Positions 16,692-24,912 of a stretch of DNA of 29,526 bases are shown here, piece after piece. Position 1 is the first letter of the stretch; each line of letters opens with the position of its first letter. The stretch lies in the NCBI GenBank assembly GCA_016285615.1, contig JAEERB010000011.1, positions 1 to 29,526 on the forward strand. The letters run 5' to 3'. Below the pieces are notes generated by a model, which was not told the origin of the DNA, did not search any database, and saw nothing but the letters and a program-made list of their open reading frames with translations. Position numbers and translations under genes: made by a program. The stretch is from Bacteroidales bacterium. Lineage in GTDB: Bacteria > Bacteroidota > Bacteroidia > Bacteroidales > WCHB1-69.

Positions 16692-16726
16692 AAAAAAAAG
16701 CCCTGTCATAAAGGGCTTTTTTTTTT
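16692..16726 (+). terminator. Rho-independent terminator of the HU gene
   Basis: A-run, AGCCCT (16699-16704), a short loop, AGGGCT (16712-16717), then ten T residues in total. The A-run pairs with the T-run, so it can also work in reverse. It begins 15 bases after the HU stop and ends 16 bases before the trmH-like ATG. Confidence 0.9.
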
Positions 16727-16742
16727 GAATAAATCTTAACGA

Positions 16743-17426
16743 ATGGCTATGACTCCTGAAACACGAAGAAACCTTATTGACTACCTCAGAACTTTTGTGA
16801 CCGAACAGCGTGATGCCCGCATTCAGGAGGTGTTGTCGTACCGTACCCGCCATGTGACCGTGGTGATTGAGGATTTGTTCCAAACGCAGAATATCAGCGC
16901 CGTCATGCGCACCTGTGAGTGCTACGGCGTGCAGGATGTCCATGTGATTGAGAAAGAAAACGAGTTTTGTATTCACGATGCCATCGCCATGGGCTCCAAC
17001 AAATGGCTCACTCTGCACAATTACCCCAATGAGCCTGGCAACGTTGCCAAGTGCATCTCTTCGCTCAAAGAGCGCGGCTATGAGGTGGTGGCGACACTGC
17101 CTGCCGAAAACAGCTGCTTCGTGCAACAACTTCCCGTGGAAAAGCCCACCGCCTTTATGTTCGGCACTGAACTGACCGGCCTGTCGGAAGAGGCCGTGGC
17201 ACTGGCTGACAAATGTGTGAAAATTCCTATGTATGGCTTCACCGAAAGCTTCAATATCTCTAATTCGGTGGCGATTTTAATATCGCAATGGATTGAGCGT
17301 CTGCACGCTTCACAAGCCGCTTGGCATCTTACAGATGACGAGAAAGAAGAACTCTATGTGGAGTGGCTGCAGAAATCGGTTCGCTCAAGCGACTTTCTGG
17401 TCCGCAATTTCCTCGGACAAAAATAA
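16743..17426 (+). CDS. TrmH/SpoU family tRNA or rRNA 2'-O-methyltransferase
   Basis: This 227-residue SPOUT-class methyltransferase uses SAM bound in a trefoil knot to methylate a ribose 2'-OH. Motif 1, QNISAVMRTCECYG (49-62), includes the catalytic Arg56. Motif 2, FGTELTGLSEEA, is at 140-151, and motif 3, IPMYGFTESFNISNSVAI, at 161-178. The N- and C-terminal flanks (ending in LVRNFLGQK) fit TrmH, which makes Gm18 in tRNA, rather than RlmB or TrmJ. This assignment is likely but not proven. The ATG is only 16 bases after the HU terminator and no separate TAnnTTTG box fits in that space, so expression may depend on read-through or an unrecognised promoter. Confidence 0.88.
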   Translation: MAMTPETRRNLIDYLRTFVTEQRDARIQEVLSYRTRHVTVVIEDLFQTQNISAVMRTCECYGVQDVHVIEKENEFCIHDAIAMGSNKWLTLHNYPNEPGNVAKCISSLKERGYEVVATLPAENSCFVQQLPVEKPTAFMFGTELTGLSEEAVALADKCVKIPMYGFTESFNISNSVAILISQWIERLHASQAAWHLTDDEKEELYVEWLQKSVRSSDFLVRNFLGQK

Positions 17427-17522
17427 GCGTATCCAAATATTTGTTTTTTAGTCGATTAGAAAAATAATGATTTTTTTTATTTTTCTGGTTGATTTTTTCG
17501 GTTTTTATTTTGAAAAAAAATG

Positions 17523-17530
17523 TAAATTTG
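17523..17530 (+). promoter_or_regulatory. Promoter -7 box of recJ
   Basis: TAAATTTG followed by C is a perfect TAnnTTTG match, 19 bases before the ATG at 17550. The short leader favours the ATG at 17550 over the GTG immediately before it (17547). Confidence 0.6.
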
Positions 17531-17549
17531 CAATCCTGATAATTACGTG

Positions 17550-19325
17550 ATGGAAAAGAAATGGATTTTAGCAGCTCAACCCGATGCAGGCGAAGTGGAT
17601 CGTCTGCAAAAGGCTATTAGTGAGAATCTATTTCCCATCGAGCGCCCCTTGGTGTCGCTGCTGATCAACCGCGGCATTACGACACTGGAAGCCGCCAACG
17701 AGTTTTTCAATCCTGATATTTCCAAACTGCATGACCCGTTCCTGATGAAGAACATGGACAAGGCCGTGGAACGCCTGTCGCAAGCCGTCATCAACAATGA
17801 ACGTATCATGGTGTATGGCGACTATGACGTGGATGGCACTTCGGCGGTGGCGCTGCTCTATTCGTTCTTGAGCGAGATTATCGGTTCCGATTACAAGAAA
17901 TATATCGAGTATTACATTCCCGATCGCTATACGGAAGGCTATGGCATCTCGACGCAAGGCATCGAGTATTGTCGCGATAACAACATCAACCTGCTCATCT
18001 CGCTCGACTGCGGTATCAAGGCGGTGGAGAAGGTGGCTCTGGCTAACCAGTATGGCATCGATGTCATCATCTGCGACCACCATCTGGCTGGCGATGAGCT
18101 GCCCGAAGCGGTGGCCATCCTCGACCCTAAGTGCGACGGCTGTCCTTATCCCTACAAGGAACTGTCGGGTTGTGGCGTCGGCTTCAAACTCATCCAAGGC
18201 TACTGCAAACGCTTCGATTTGCCCGACCAGCTGTGGCTGTCGAAAATGGACCTCGTGGCTATCAGCATCGCCTCCGACATCGTGGCGATGACCGGCGAGA
18301 ACCGCATCCTGGCCTATTACGGACTGATCATCATCAATCGCTTCCCGCGCGTGGGCATCAAGTCCATCATCGAGCAATCGAACATTAAGGTGCATTATCC
18401 TCCGAAAGAAGACACCATCTTCTCGCGTGTGATTTCCATCTCCGACCTCGTCTTCTACGTCGGCCCGCGTATCAATGCGACTGGCCGCGTGAAATCGGGC
18501 CGCGAATCGGTGCGTCTGCTCATCTGCGAGGATGAGGACAAGTCGGTGGATATCGGCAAGATGATCAACATGCAGAACAACGAGCGCCGCGAACTGGACA
18601 AAAACGCTACCGCTGAGGCCGTTGAGATGATTCTTAAGTCGGAATATCTCAATAAGAAAAGTATCGTCATCTATAACCCTACATGGGTGAAAGGTATCAT
18701 CGGTATCGTGGCATCCCGCCTTGTGGAAGAGTTCTACCGTCCCACCATCGTGCTGACCAAGTCGCCCGACGGCCTGATAACCGGCTCGGCACGCTCGGTG
18801 AAGGAGTACGACATCTACGCCGGCATCGACGCCTGCTCCGACTTGCTGGAACACTTTGGCGGTCATAAGTACGCCGCCGGCCTCTCGCTGAAGGAGGAGA
18901 ACCTGCCCGCCTTTATGGAGCGCTTTGAGCAACAGGTGAGCAACTATCTGAAAGATACGGTGTTCGTTCCTGAAATTGAGGTGGATGCGGAGCTCGACCT
19001 GACCGAAATCAAAAGCAGCTTTGTGACCAACCTGAAGAAATTCGCTCCGTTTGGTCCCGAAAATATGATGCCCGTCTTCTGGTCGAAAAATGTGGTGGAA
19101 GAGGGGAATGGTCGTCTGATTAACGATAAGCACTTGAAAATGAGAGTTCTCTATCGTAACAAGTCGTGCCAGTCCATCGATGCCATCGCCTTCAACCTGA
19201 GCGAACATTACAAGCGTATCTCCGATGGCGAGGATTTCGACATTTTGTACCATGTGGAAGAAAATACGTGGAACAACAACACGACTATCCAGCTGAATAT
19301 TAAGGATATCAAATTTGCCCGTTAA
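17550..19325 (+). CDS. recJ: Single-stranded-DNA-specific exonuclease RecJ
   Basis: This 591-residue DHH-family 5'-3' exonuclease acts in recombination and mismatch repair. Metal-binding motifs are YGDYDVDGTSA (89-99), SLDCGIK (151-157), ICDHH (174-178) and a later SDIVAM (about 242-247). The nucleic-acid side shows GPRINATGR (305-313), GSARSVKEYDI and FGGHKYAAGLSL (about 436-447), the DHHA1 motif. The C-terminal OB fold follows (about 475-591). Length is normal. The GTG at 17547 directly precedes the ATG; I prefer ATG. A GT4 glycosyltransferase follows after 31 bases without a visible promoter. Confidence 0.96.
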   Translation: MEKKWILAAQPDAGEVDRLQKAISENLFPIERPLVSLLINRGITTLEAANEFFNPDISKLHDPFLMKNMDKAVERLSQAVINNERIMVYGDYDVDGTSAVALLYSFLSEIIGSDYKKYIEYYIPDRYTEGYGISTQGIEYCRDNNINLLISLDCGIKAVEKVALANQYGIDVIICDHHLAGDELPEAVAILDPKCDGCPYPYKELSGCGVGFKLIQGYCKRFDLPDQLWLSKMDLVAISIASDIVAMTGENRILAYYGLIIINRFPRVGIKSIIEQSNIKVHYPPKEDTIFSRVISISDLVFYVGPRINATGRVKSGRESVRLLICEDEDKSVDIGKMINMQNNERRELDKNATAEAVEMILKSEYLNKKSIVIYNPTWVKGIIGIVASRLVEEFYRPTIVLTKSPDGLITGSARSVKEYDIYAGIDACSDLLEHFGGHKYAAGLSLKEENLPAFMERFEQQVSNYLKDTVFVPEIEVDAELDLTEIKSSFVTNLKKFAPFGPENMMPVFWSKNVVEEGNGRLINDKHLKMRVLYRNKSCQSIDAIAFNLSEHYKRISDGEDFDILYHVEENTWNNNTTIQLNIKDIKFAR

Positions 19326-19334
19326 TTAAGTGCT

Positions 19335-19347
19335 GCGGGTATCCCGC
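19335..19347. other. Small GC hairpin between recJ and the glycosyltransferase
   Basis: GCGGG (19335-19339), TAT, CCCGC (19343-19347) is a perfect 5-bp stem in the 31-base gap. It has no T-run, so it is not a standard terminator. It lies 9 bases before the next ATG and could reduce ribosome access if formed. Confidence 0.3.
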
Positions 19348-19356
19348 CGTTTGCGT

Positions 19357-20487
19357 ATGAAGATTGCCGTTAATACACGCTTGTTGTTGAAAGACAAATT
19401 GGAAGGTATCGGCTGGTTTACCTTTGAAACGTTAAAGCGCATCGTGCGGCAACATCCCGAACACACTTTCTATTTCATCTTCGACCGTCCCTACGACGAG
19501 TCGTTTGTTTTTGCGCCTAACGTGATGCCTATGAAGGTGTTCCCGCCCGCTCGCCATCCGTACCTCTGGTATCTATACTTCGAGCGGGGCGTGACACGCC
19601 TGCTCAAGCAGTTGCAGCCCGACCTGTTCCTCTCCACCGACGGCTGGCTGTCGTTGCGCACCGACGTGCCTACGGTCGATGTGATCCATGACCTTAATTT
19701 TGAGCATTATCCCGAGTTTATCAAACCCGTGGTGCGCCGCTATTACAAGCGCTTCTTTCATCGCTTTGCCCAAAAAGCCGCTCGCATAGCCACGGTGTCG
19801 GACTACACCCGCCAGGATATCAACAAATTATATGGCGTCTCTTTGGATAAAATTGATGTGGTTTATAATGGCAGTAGCAGTCTCTATCTTCCTATAGATG
19901 AGGATGCTAAAAGGAGCGTAAAAGCGGAGTATAGCAACGGCTGTGACTATTTTCTCTTTGTCGGCTTGATCCATCAGCGGAAAAATCTGGCCAACGAGTT
20001 CCGGGCATTCGACCGTTACAAGCAAAGCGACACACGCAACATGAAGTTTGTTGTGGTGGGCGACAAGAAATGGTGGCACGGCGAGATTGAGGATGCCTAT
20101 CTGGCGATGGCACACAAGGAGGATGTCATCTTCCTCGGTCGCCAGCCGCAAGAGGCGCTCAGTCGCCTGATGGCCGCCGCCACAGCCTTGGTCTATGCCT
20201 CTTTCTTCGAGGGCTTTGGCATCCCGATTTTGGAGGCGTTCAATGCCGAAACGGCCGTCATCACCTCCAATGTGACCTCCATGCCTGAGGTGGCTGGCGA
20301 TGCTGCGCTGTTGGTCAATCCGCACTCGGTGGATGATATCTGCGCTGCTATGACTCGCTTGGCGGAGGATGAATCCCTGCGGCAGGAGCTGATAGCCAAA
20401 GGCCGTGAGCAGCGTCAGCGTTTCAGCTGGGACCGCACAGCCGCCGCCCTGTGGCAAACGGTAGAAAAAGTGTTGGCTGAAATTTAA
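19357..20487 (+). CDS. Family 4 (GT-B) glycosyltransferase
   Basis: This 376-residue GT-B enzyme begins with MKIAVNTRLLLKDKLEGIGW, where the Gly-rich acceptor loop is visible. The C-terminal donor domain contains FVGLIHQRKNL and LVYASFFEGFGIPILEAFNA with the EX7E pair Glu285 and Glu293, followed by TSNVTSMPEVAGDAALLVNP, all typical of GT4. I chose the ATG at 19357 because the longer frame starts from a GTG at 19330 and adds an unrelated basic stretch, MLRVSRRLR. The role is probably surface or lipopolysaccharide glycan assembly; the sugar is unknown. It probably shares the recJ transcript. Confidence 0.88.
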   Translation: MKIAVNTRLLLKDKLEGIGWFTFETLKRIVRQHPEHTFYFIFDRPYDESFVFAPNVMPMKVFPPARHPYLWYLYFERGVTRLLKQLQPDLFLSTDGWLSLRTDVPTVDVIHDLNFEHYPEFIKPVVRRYYKRFFHRFAQKAARIATVSDYTRQDINKLYGVSLDKIDVVYNGSSSLYLPIDEDAKRSVKAEYSNGCDYFLFVGLIHQRKNLANEFRAFDRYKQSDTRNMKFVVVGDKKWWHGEIEDAYLAMAHKEDVIFLGRQPQEALSRLMAAATALVYASFFEGFGIPILEAFNAETAVITSNVTSMPEVAGDAALLVNPHSVDDICAAMTRLAEDESLRQELIAKGREQRQRFSWDRTAAALWQTVEKVLAEI

Positions 20488-20530
20488 ACTTTTAACAAAT
20501 AGTAGAGTCGGTTATACTTTATTATATGTT

Positions 20531-20699
20531 TAAGTTAAGGAACTAAGAAGTTATGGAGTTAAGAAGTTAAGAATTATGGAGTTATGGAATTATAGAAATT
20601 TGTTCTTTGAATTCTGAATTCTGAATTTGTTTTTTGTTCTTTGTTCTATGTTTTTTGTTCTTTGAATTTTGAATTTTGAATTTTGAATTTTGAATTTTC
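20531..20699 (+). repeat. Intergenic low-complexity tract e (GAATTTT array)
   Basis: The gap before the receptor gene consists of short words: AGTTAAGAAGTTAAGAA, GTTATGGAATTATAGAAA, TTTGTTCTTTG, GAATTCTGAATTCTG, TTTTTTGTTCTTTGTTC, then five near-perfect GAATTTT heptamers (20663-20698). The heptamer array stops 8 bases before the receptor ATG at 20707. It therefore occupies the place where a promoter or ribosome contact region would be. No clear TAnnTTTG box was found here. Confidence 0.8.
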
Positions 20700-20706
20700 G
20701 ATAGGT

Positions 20707-23250
20707 ATGAAACGATATTTATACATCATAGTCATCGTCTTGCTGCAAGCGTCATTGTTTGCGCAGCCCGAAGGCGGTGAGCGTCCCGCAATGCCTCGTG
20801 AGGCGGCTAACACCACAGGTGGTGTGGTAAAAGGCTATGTGACAGATGATAATGCCAAGCCGCTGGAGTATGCGCTTGTATATGTGTTGAAGGCTTCCGA
20901 CTCGACCGTCGTGACGGGCGTGACTTCGCAGAAGGACGGTAATTTCCTTATTGAGCAAGTCCCCTTTGGCGATTTTCTCTTGAAGGTGGAATCGATGGGC
21001 TACAAGGAGCAGTACACGGCGCCCTTCACGCTGACAGCTGAAAAGCCGTTCAAACGTTTCCCGAAAATTGCTTTGTCGCAAAAGGCGGCCTCGCTGGAGG
21101 CGGTCGATGTGACAGCCAAGAAGGAGATGCTGCAGACCAACCTCGATAAGACGGTCTATAATGTGGAATCGAGTATTGTGGCCGACGGAGCCACGGCAGT
21201 GGAGGTGCTCGAAGATATCCCTTCGGTAAGCGTGGACCTGGAAGGCAACGTGTCGGTGCGCGGTAGCGACAATGTGACCATTCTGGTCAATAACCGCCCC
21301 ACCAACCTGACACTGGAGCAGATTCCTGCCGACATGATTGAGAGTATAGAACTGGTGACCAACCCTTCGGCGCGTTATGAACCCGATGGTATGGCAGGTA
21401 TCTTGAATGTGGTACTGAAAAAGAAAAAGGAGGGTGGTTTCAACGGCTTGGTGTCACTGCGAATCGGTGCGCCGGCGCTGACTTACGACAAGAAATTCAG
21501 ACCTGGCTATAATGCCAACCTCAATTTAAATTACAGCTACGATAAGATCAATGTCTTCTTCAATTACAGCTACAGAGGCCATTCGCGTAGCAATTTCGGC
21601 GAGTTGGACCGTATGTCATGGATGGGAGGGGACAGCACGCTGCTCGAACAGACCAACAAGGGAAGCCACAGGGGCAATTTCCATAACATCCGCACCGGCA
21701 TCGATTGGTTCATCAATTCAAAAAATACGCTCAATTTGACGTTGGGATACAATTTCAACCTGTTCAAGAACAGCAGCCGCCTCGATGTGGACAAGTTTCT
21801 GGTTGATGATGGCATCAATATGCCCAACTACAACTACATCCAGAACAGCGCCAGCAGCAATCAGGGGCACAACTTCAGCGTGACGCTCGACTATCTGAAG
21901 ACCTTTGCCGTGCAGGGGCGCGAGCTGAGCGTGGATTTGTACTACACGCAGATGAGCCGTAAAAGCGGTGTCAATACCAACCAGTTGTACGACTATCCCG
22001 AAGACAGAATCGACGACTACCAAGCTTCTAAGACGCTCGAAGGCAATCGCGACGCCGTAGCGCAAGTCGATTTTGTGACGCCCGTGGGTAATGGCGGCCG
22101 CATCGAGACGGGCTACAAGTTTTCGTGGCGCTCGGTGTCGCAAGATTACTCCTATTTCACCGGTAACGACACGTTAGCATGGGCTGAAGATATGCGACAG
22201 CGCAACGACTTTGTATTCAATGAGATGATCAATGCCGGCTATTTCATCTATTCCAATTCTTTCTGGAAAAAGCTGAAAATCCAGTTGGGTTTGCGTGCCG
22301 AATTTGCCAACACGTGGTCCAACCTGAAATCGGCCGATTTGTCCTTCCGCCGACATTATTATAATCTGTTCCCCACGGTGCATATCCGCTACGACATCAA
22401 CCATGTGCACTCGTTGCAAGTTAGCTACTCGCGCCGTGTGTCGCGTCCGCGTATCCATCAGCTGAACCCGTTCCTCGACATTTCTGATAAGGAGAATTAT
22501 CGTCAGGGTAATCCCGATTTGAAGCCCGAGTTCGTCAACTCGGTTGAATTGGGTTATCTGATCAATTACAAGAAGAGTTCGTTCAACTTCACGTTGTTCT
22601 ACCGCCATCGTTCGGGTATCGTCACTCGTTACACCGAGTTGATGCAGGATGTTGACGAGCGCGGTGTGCCCTACAATTACACGCTCACCTCGTACAAGAA
22701 CCTGAGAAACAGTCAGAACTACGGTATCGAGGCTGTCTATAACCAGCGACTGTGGAAATTCTGGAAGATTACGCTCAACGGCAATTTCTACCGCGTCATC
22801 ATCGACAGCGACAGCCTCATCGACGAGAGTCTTTCCAGCAACTGGGAGTGGGGTATCCGTCTGAATCAGACCTTCACGCTGCCCAAGAACTGGGATATAC
22901 AGCTCAACTTCCGCTATCGTTCGCCTTCCTTGACGACGGGCACGATGGGCTGGGGCACCGGCGGCGTTGGCCAAGGCAAGCGCAACGCTTCCTACTCGCT
23001 GAATCTCGGCATCAAGAAATCCTTCTTCAAGGATAGTTTCTCCGTCAGCTTCAATATCCGCGACTTGATATTCACGCGCTACACCAAGACGGAGACGGTA
23101 TTCGGCAACGAGCGTAACGGCTACAACTCGCACAGTGTTCGCCAACGCGATGCGCTCTACATGAACCTCACTTTGAGCTACAAAATCAACAATTATAAAA
23201 TCCGCAAGGAGAAGAATTTCGGCGTAGATGAATCGGAGGAGATGGAGTAG
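20707..23250 (+). CDS. TonB-dependent-receptor-like outer-membrane beta-barrel protein
   Basis: This 847-residue outer-membrane protein has a signal peptide (1-20, MKRYLYIIVIVLLQASLFAQ), a carboxypeptidase-regulatory-like beta-sandwich (about 38-125, GVVKGYVTDDNAKPLEYALVYV), and a plug-like domain (about 133-235, with VEVLEDIPSVSVD, VRGSDNVTILVNNRP and NPSARYEPDGMAGILNVVLKK). A large barrel follows (about 240-825). It fits the Bacteroidota outer-membrane beta-barrel family often annotated as TonB-dependent receptor. No SusD partner or TonB box was identified, so the substrate is unknown. I chose the ATG at 20707 because it begins the signal peptide; the longer frame from 20683 lies in repeat tract e. 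It ends in an acidic tail, ESEEME, rather than an aromatic residue. Confidence 0.88.
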   Translation: MKRYLYIIVIVLLQASLFAQPEGGERPAMPREAANTTGGVVKGYVTDDNAKPLEYALVYVLKASDSTVVTGVTSQKDGNFLIEQVPFGDFLLKVESMGYKEQYTAPFTLTAEKPFKRFPKIALSQKAASLEAVDVTAKKEMLQTNLDKTVYNVESSIVADGATAVEVLEDIPSVSVDLEGNVSVRGSDNVTILVNNRPTNLTLEQIPADMIESIELVTNPSARYEPDGMAGILNVVLKKKKEGGFNGLVSLRIGAPALTYDKKFRPGYNANLNLNYSYDKINVFFNYSYRGHSRSNFGELDRMSWMGGDSTLLEQTNKGSHRGNFHNIRTGIDWFINSKNTLNLTLGYNFNLFKNSSRLDVDKFLVDDGINMPNYNYIQNSASSNQGHNFSVTLDYLKTFAVQGRELSVDLYYTQMSRKSGVNTNQLYDYPEDRIDDYQASKTLEGNRDAVAQVDFVTPVGNGGRIETGYKFSWRSVSQDYSYFTGNDTLAWAEDMRQRNDFVFNEMINAGYFIYSNSFWKKLKIQLGLRAEFANTWSNLKSADLSFRRHYYNLFPTVHIRYDINHVHSLQVSYSRRVSRPRIHQLNPFLDISDKENYRQGNPDLKPEFVNSVELGYLINYKKSSFNFTLFYRHRSGIVTRYTELMQDVDERGVPYNYTLTSYKNLRNSQNYGIEAVYNQRLWKFWKITLNGNFYRVIIDSDSLIDESLSSNWEWGIRLNQTFTLPKNWDIQLNFRYRSPSLTTGTMGWGTGGVGQGKRNASYSLNLGIKKSFFKDSFSVSFNIRDLIFTRYTKTETVFGNERNGYNSHSVRQRDALYMNLTLSYKINNYKIRKEKNFGVDESEEME

Positions 23251-23451
23251 GGGTGGATTTGCAATTCACAATGCATAATTCACAATTCAAAATTCAAAGA
23301 ACAGAGAACAAAGAAGGAGATTCCGCTTCGCTATGCTTGTGGAATGGAGAACAGGGTAGAGACGCAGCGTGCTGCGTCTGAAAAATAGGGTATCTGTGGA
23401 AGCAAAAAAAACAAAAAAAAATTTAAGTTGTTATTTGTTGAAAAAAAAATG
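23251..23451. other. Gene-free gap: repeat tract f, REP-like palindrome, A-rich stretch
   Basis: This is the first part of a 380-base gene-free region after the receptor gene. It contains tract f (about 23262-23316), which on the minus strand reads TTCTTTG words, GAATTTTGAATT, then AATTATGCATTGTGAATT, the same order as tract d. ATTCC...GGAAT arms around CGCTTCGC follow at about 23323-23346, then a perfect palindrome (23360-23379) and an A-rich block leading to the infA promoter. No coding potential or T-tailed terminator was seen. Confidence 0.6.
23360..23379. repeat. Perfect 9-bp palindrome (REP-like)
   Basis: AGACGCAGC, GT, GCTGCGTCT form a 9-bp stem with a 2-base loop. I recall similar GACGCAGC...GCTGCGTC palindromes as dispersed intergenic elements in other bacterial genomes. 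It is 109 bases after the receptor stop and has no T-run, so it is more probably a dispersed element or an mRNA 3'-end stabiliser than a terminator. Confidence 0.55.
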
Positions 23452-23459
23452 TATATTTG
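23452..23459 (+). promoter_or_regulatory. Promoter -7 box of the alpha ribosomal operon
   Basis: TATATTTG followed by C is a perfect TAnnTTTG match, preceded by an A-rich stretch; GTTG at 23427-23430 is at a plausible -33 distance. It lies 171 bases upstream of infA, giving a long leader. All seven downstream genes run in the same direction with short gaps and no other strong box was seen, so this is probably the main operon promoter. Confidence 0.65.
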
Positions 23460-23476
23460 CCGACTTTTTCAAGTGT

Positions 23477-23510
23477 AGTGTTTGGTGTGGAGTCTTTGAG
23501 TTAAAACACT
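23477..23510 (+). promoter_or_regulatory. Stem-loop in the alpha-operon leader
   Basis: AGTGTTT (23477-23483) pairs with AAACACT (23504-23510), with a 20-base loop and one extra T-G pair. It starts about 10-15 bases after the expected transcription start and lies before the small leader ORF. Ribosomal protein S4, encoded in this operon, represses the operon by binding leader RNA in E. coli; whether this element does the same is not known. Confidence 0.35.
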
Positions 23511-23533
23511 GATATTAAGAGCGAAAGGCAAAA

Positions 23534-23599
23534 ATGTCGGTAAATGCAAAGGCGAAACAACAGGCCGAAAAATTGATGAAGTACGATAAATTAGGGTGA
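23534..23599 (+). CDS. Possible 21-codon leader ORF upstream of infA
   Basis: ATG at 23534 opens a 21-codon frame beginning [10 protein letters not shown] and ending in YDKLG, then TGA at 23597. The peptide is Lys/Gln/Ala-rich and helix-prone. GAAAGG and an A-run directly precede the ATG. The next gene, infA, starts 31 bases after its stop. It could be a regulatory leader peptide, a small real protein, or chance; its size makes the coding call uncertain. No similarity to SecY or Map, the usual upstream neighbours, is evident. Confidence 0.35.
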   Translation: MSVNAKAKQQAEKLMKYDKLG

Positions 23600-23630
23600 A
23601 AAAAGAGAAAAAAACGAAATAAAAAACAAT

Positions 23631-23852
23631 ATGGCCAAACAATTATCGATAGAACAAGACGGAGTAGTGGTTGAGTCCTTGGGAAACGCCATGTTTCGCG
23701 TTCAATTGGGTAATGGTCATGTGATTACGGCCCACATCTCAGGCAAGATGCGTTTGCACTACATCAAGATATTGCCTGGTGACAAGGTGCAGATTGAGAT
23801 GTCGCCGTATGATTTGACCAAAGGCCGTATTACTTTCAGACATAAATCATAA
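23631..23852 (+). CDS. infA: Translation initiation factor IF-1
   Basis: This 73-residue OB-fold protein binds the 30S A site during initiation. It matches IF-1 along its full length: [40 protein letters not shown], then [20 protein letters not shown] and FRHKS. It begins the alpha operon and is followed by rpmJ after 28 bases. Its usual upstream neighbours, secY and map, are missing here. Confidence 0.97.
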   Translation: MAKQLSIEQDGVVVESLGNAMFRVQLGNGHVITAHISGKMRLHYIKILPGDKVQIEMSPYDLTKGRITFRHKS

Positions 23853-23880
23853 CAATATAATATAATAAATAGATAGAGTA

Positions 23881-23997
23881 ATGAAAGTCAAAGCTTCAGT
23901 AAAGAAAAGATCGGATGAGTGCATCGTGGTAAGAAGACACGGCGTGGTGTATGTCATCAACAAGAAGAACCCTAAATTTAAACAACGTCAAGGATAA
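23881..23997 (+). CDS. rpmJ: 50S ribosomal protein L36
   Basis: This 38-codon gene encodes [20 protein letters not shown] followed by [18 protein letters not shown]. It is full-length L36 with the conserved start and NPKFKQRQG end. Of the four zinc ligands of the C-plus type (three Cys and one His), only Cys14 remains, so it is a largely zinc-independent form, which I recall as normal in Bacteroidota. It sits between infA and rpsM, the standard position. Confidence 0.97.
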   Translation: MKVKASVKKRSDECIVVRRHGVVYVINKKNPKFKQRQG

Positions 23998-24021
23998 TCA
24001 ATTTAAAAACAAACTAACAGT

Positions 24022-24396
24022 ATGGCAAGAATTGCAGGTATAGATTTACCAAAAAACAAAAGAGGAGAAATAGGTTTAACTTATATCTTTGGTATTGGCA
24101 GAAGCACGGCCAGAAATATTTTGGACAAGGCCGGCATCAGCTATGACAAGAAAGTTGATGAGTGGAATGATGATGAATTAGCCGCTCTTCGTGGTATCAT
24201 CAACGAGATCAAAGTTGAGGGTGTTTTGCGTTCTGAAATCCAGATGAACATCAAGCGTCTGATGGATATCGGCTGTTATCGCGGTATTCGTCACCGTATT
24301 GGTTTGCCTTTGCGTGGTCAGAGCACCAAGAACAATGCCCGTACCAGAAAAGGACGTAAGAAAACTGTTGCGAACAAGAAGAAAGCAACCAAGTAA
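24022..24396 (+). CDS. rpsM: 30S ribosomal protein S13
   Basis: This 124-residue S13 binds 16S rRNA in the 30S head and contacts S19 and the P-site tRNA. The start [20 protein letters not shown], the helix-two-turn-helix core [14 protein letters not shown] and the C-terminal [20 protein letters not shown] are diagnostic. A basic tail ([16 protein letters not shown]) reaches toward the P site. It is the third gene of the operon. Confidence 0.98.
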   Translation: MARIAGIDLPKNKRGEIGLTYIFGIGRSTARNILDKAGISYDKKVDEWNDDELAALRGIINEIKVEGVLRSEIQMNIKRLMDIGCYRGIRHRIGLPLRGQSTKNNARTRKGRKKTVANKKKATK

Positions 24397-24467
24397 TCTG
24401 TCTTTGCTGCGCATTGATTAGTAGAAAATTATAGTATTATATACCGAAAAAGGGAAGATATTAAATT

Positions 24468-24857
24468 ATGGCAAAAAGTACCAAAACAACGAAAAAGAAA
24501 GTCGTAAGAATAGATGCAGTAGGTAAAGCATTTGTATATGCATCATTCAACAACGTGATTGTGTCCCTGACCAATGCCGACGGACAGGTAATCTCCTGGT
24601 CATCAGCCGGTAAGATGGGATTCAGAGGTTCGAAGAAGAACACTCCCTATGCAGCTCAGATGGCTGCCCAAGATTGTGCCAAGGTGGCTTACGATCTCGG
24701 CTTGAGAAGAGTAAAAGTTTATGTTAAGGGTCCTGGTGGCGGAAGAGAGTCTGCTATTAGAACAATTCATACAGCCGGTATTCTGGTGGAAGAGATTATT
24801 GACGTTACTCCTCTGCCGCACAACGGCTGCCGTCCTCCCAAACGTAGAAGAGTATAA
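24468..24857 (+). CDS. rpsK: 30S ribosomal protein S11
   Basis: This 129-residue S11 belongs to the 30S platform near the mRNA exit. [40 protein letters not shown] and the closing [18 protein letters not shown] are typical. A basic N-terminal stretch ([15 protein letters not shown]) precedes the fold. The gap from rpsM is 71 bases, the longest within the operon, but no clear TAnnTTTG box is present in it. Confidence 0.98.
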   Translation: MAKSTKTTKKKVVRIDAVGKAFVYASFNNVIVSLTNADGQVISWSSAGKMGFRGSKKNTPYAAQMAAQDCAKVAYDLGLRRVKVYVKGPGGGRESAIRTIHTAGILVEEIIDVTPLPHNGCRPPKRRRV

Positions 24858-24912
24858 TTTTTGTGGAGATTAATCATTGAATATCAAATAATTAAAATAT
24901 AGAATTAGCATT

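Noticed and set aside
17628..19253. 541-codon open frame antisense to recJ
   Set aside because: It lies fully opposite recJ, whose DHH motifs are intact. The translated product is His/Asp/Val-rich without any recognisable motif, as expected from the reverse frame of a GC-rich gene.
22174..23145. 323-codon open frame antisense to the outer-membrane receptor gene
   Set aside because: It is a shadow of the receptor coding sequence; composition is Val/Arg/Ala-biased with no domain or promoter.
23251..23359. Rho-independent terminator for the receptor gene
   Set aside because: The hairpins present (ATTCC/GGAAT and the 9-bp palindrome) are not followed by a T-run.
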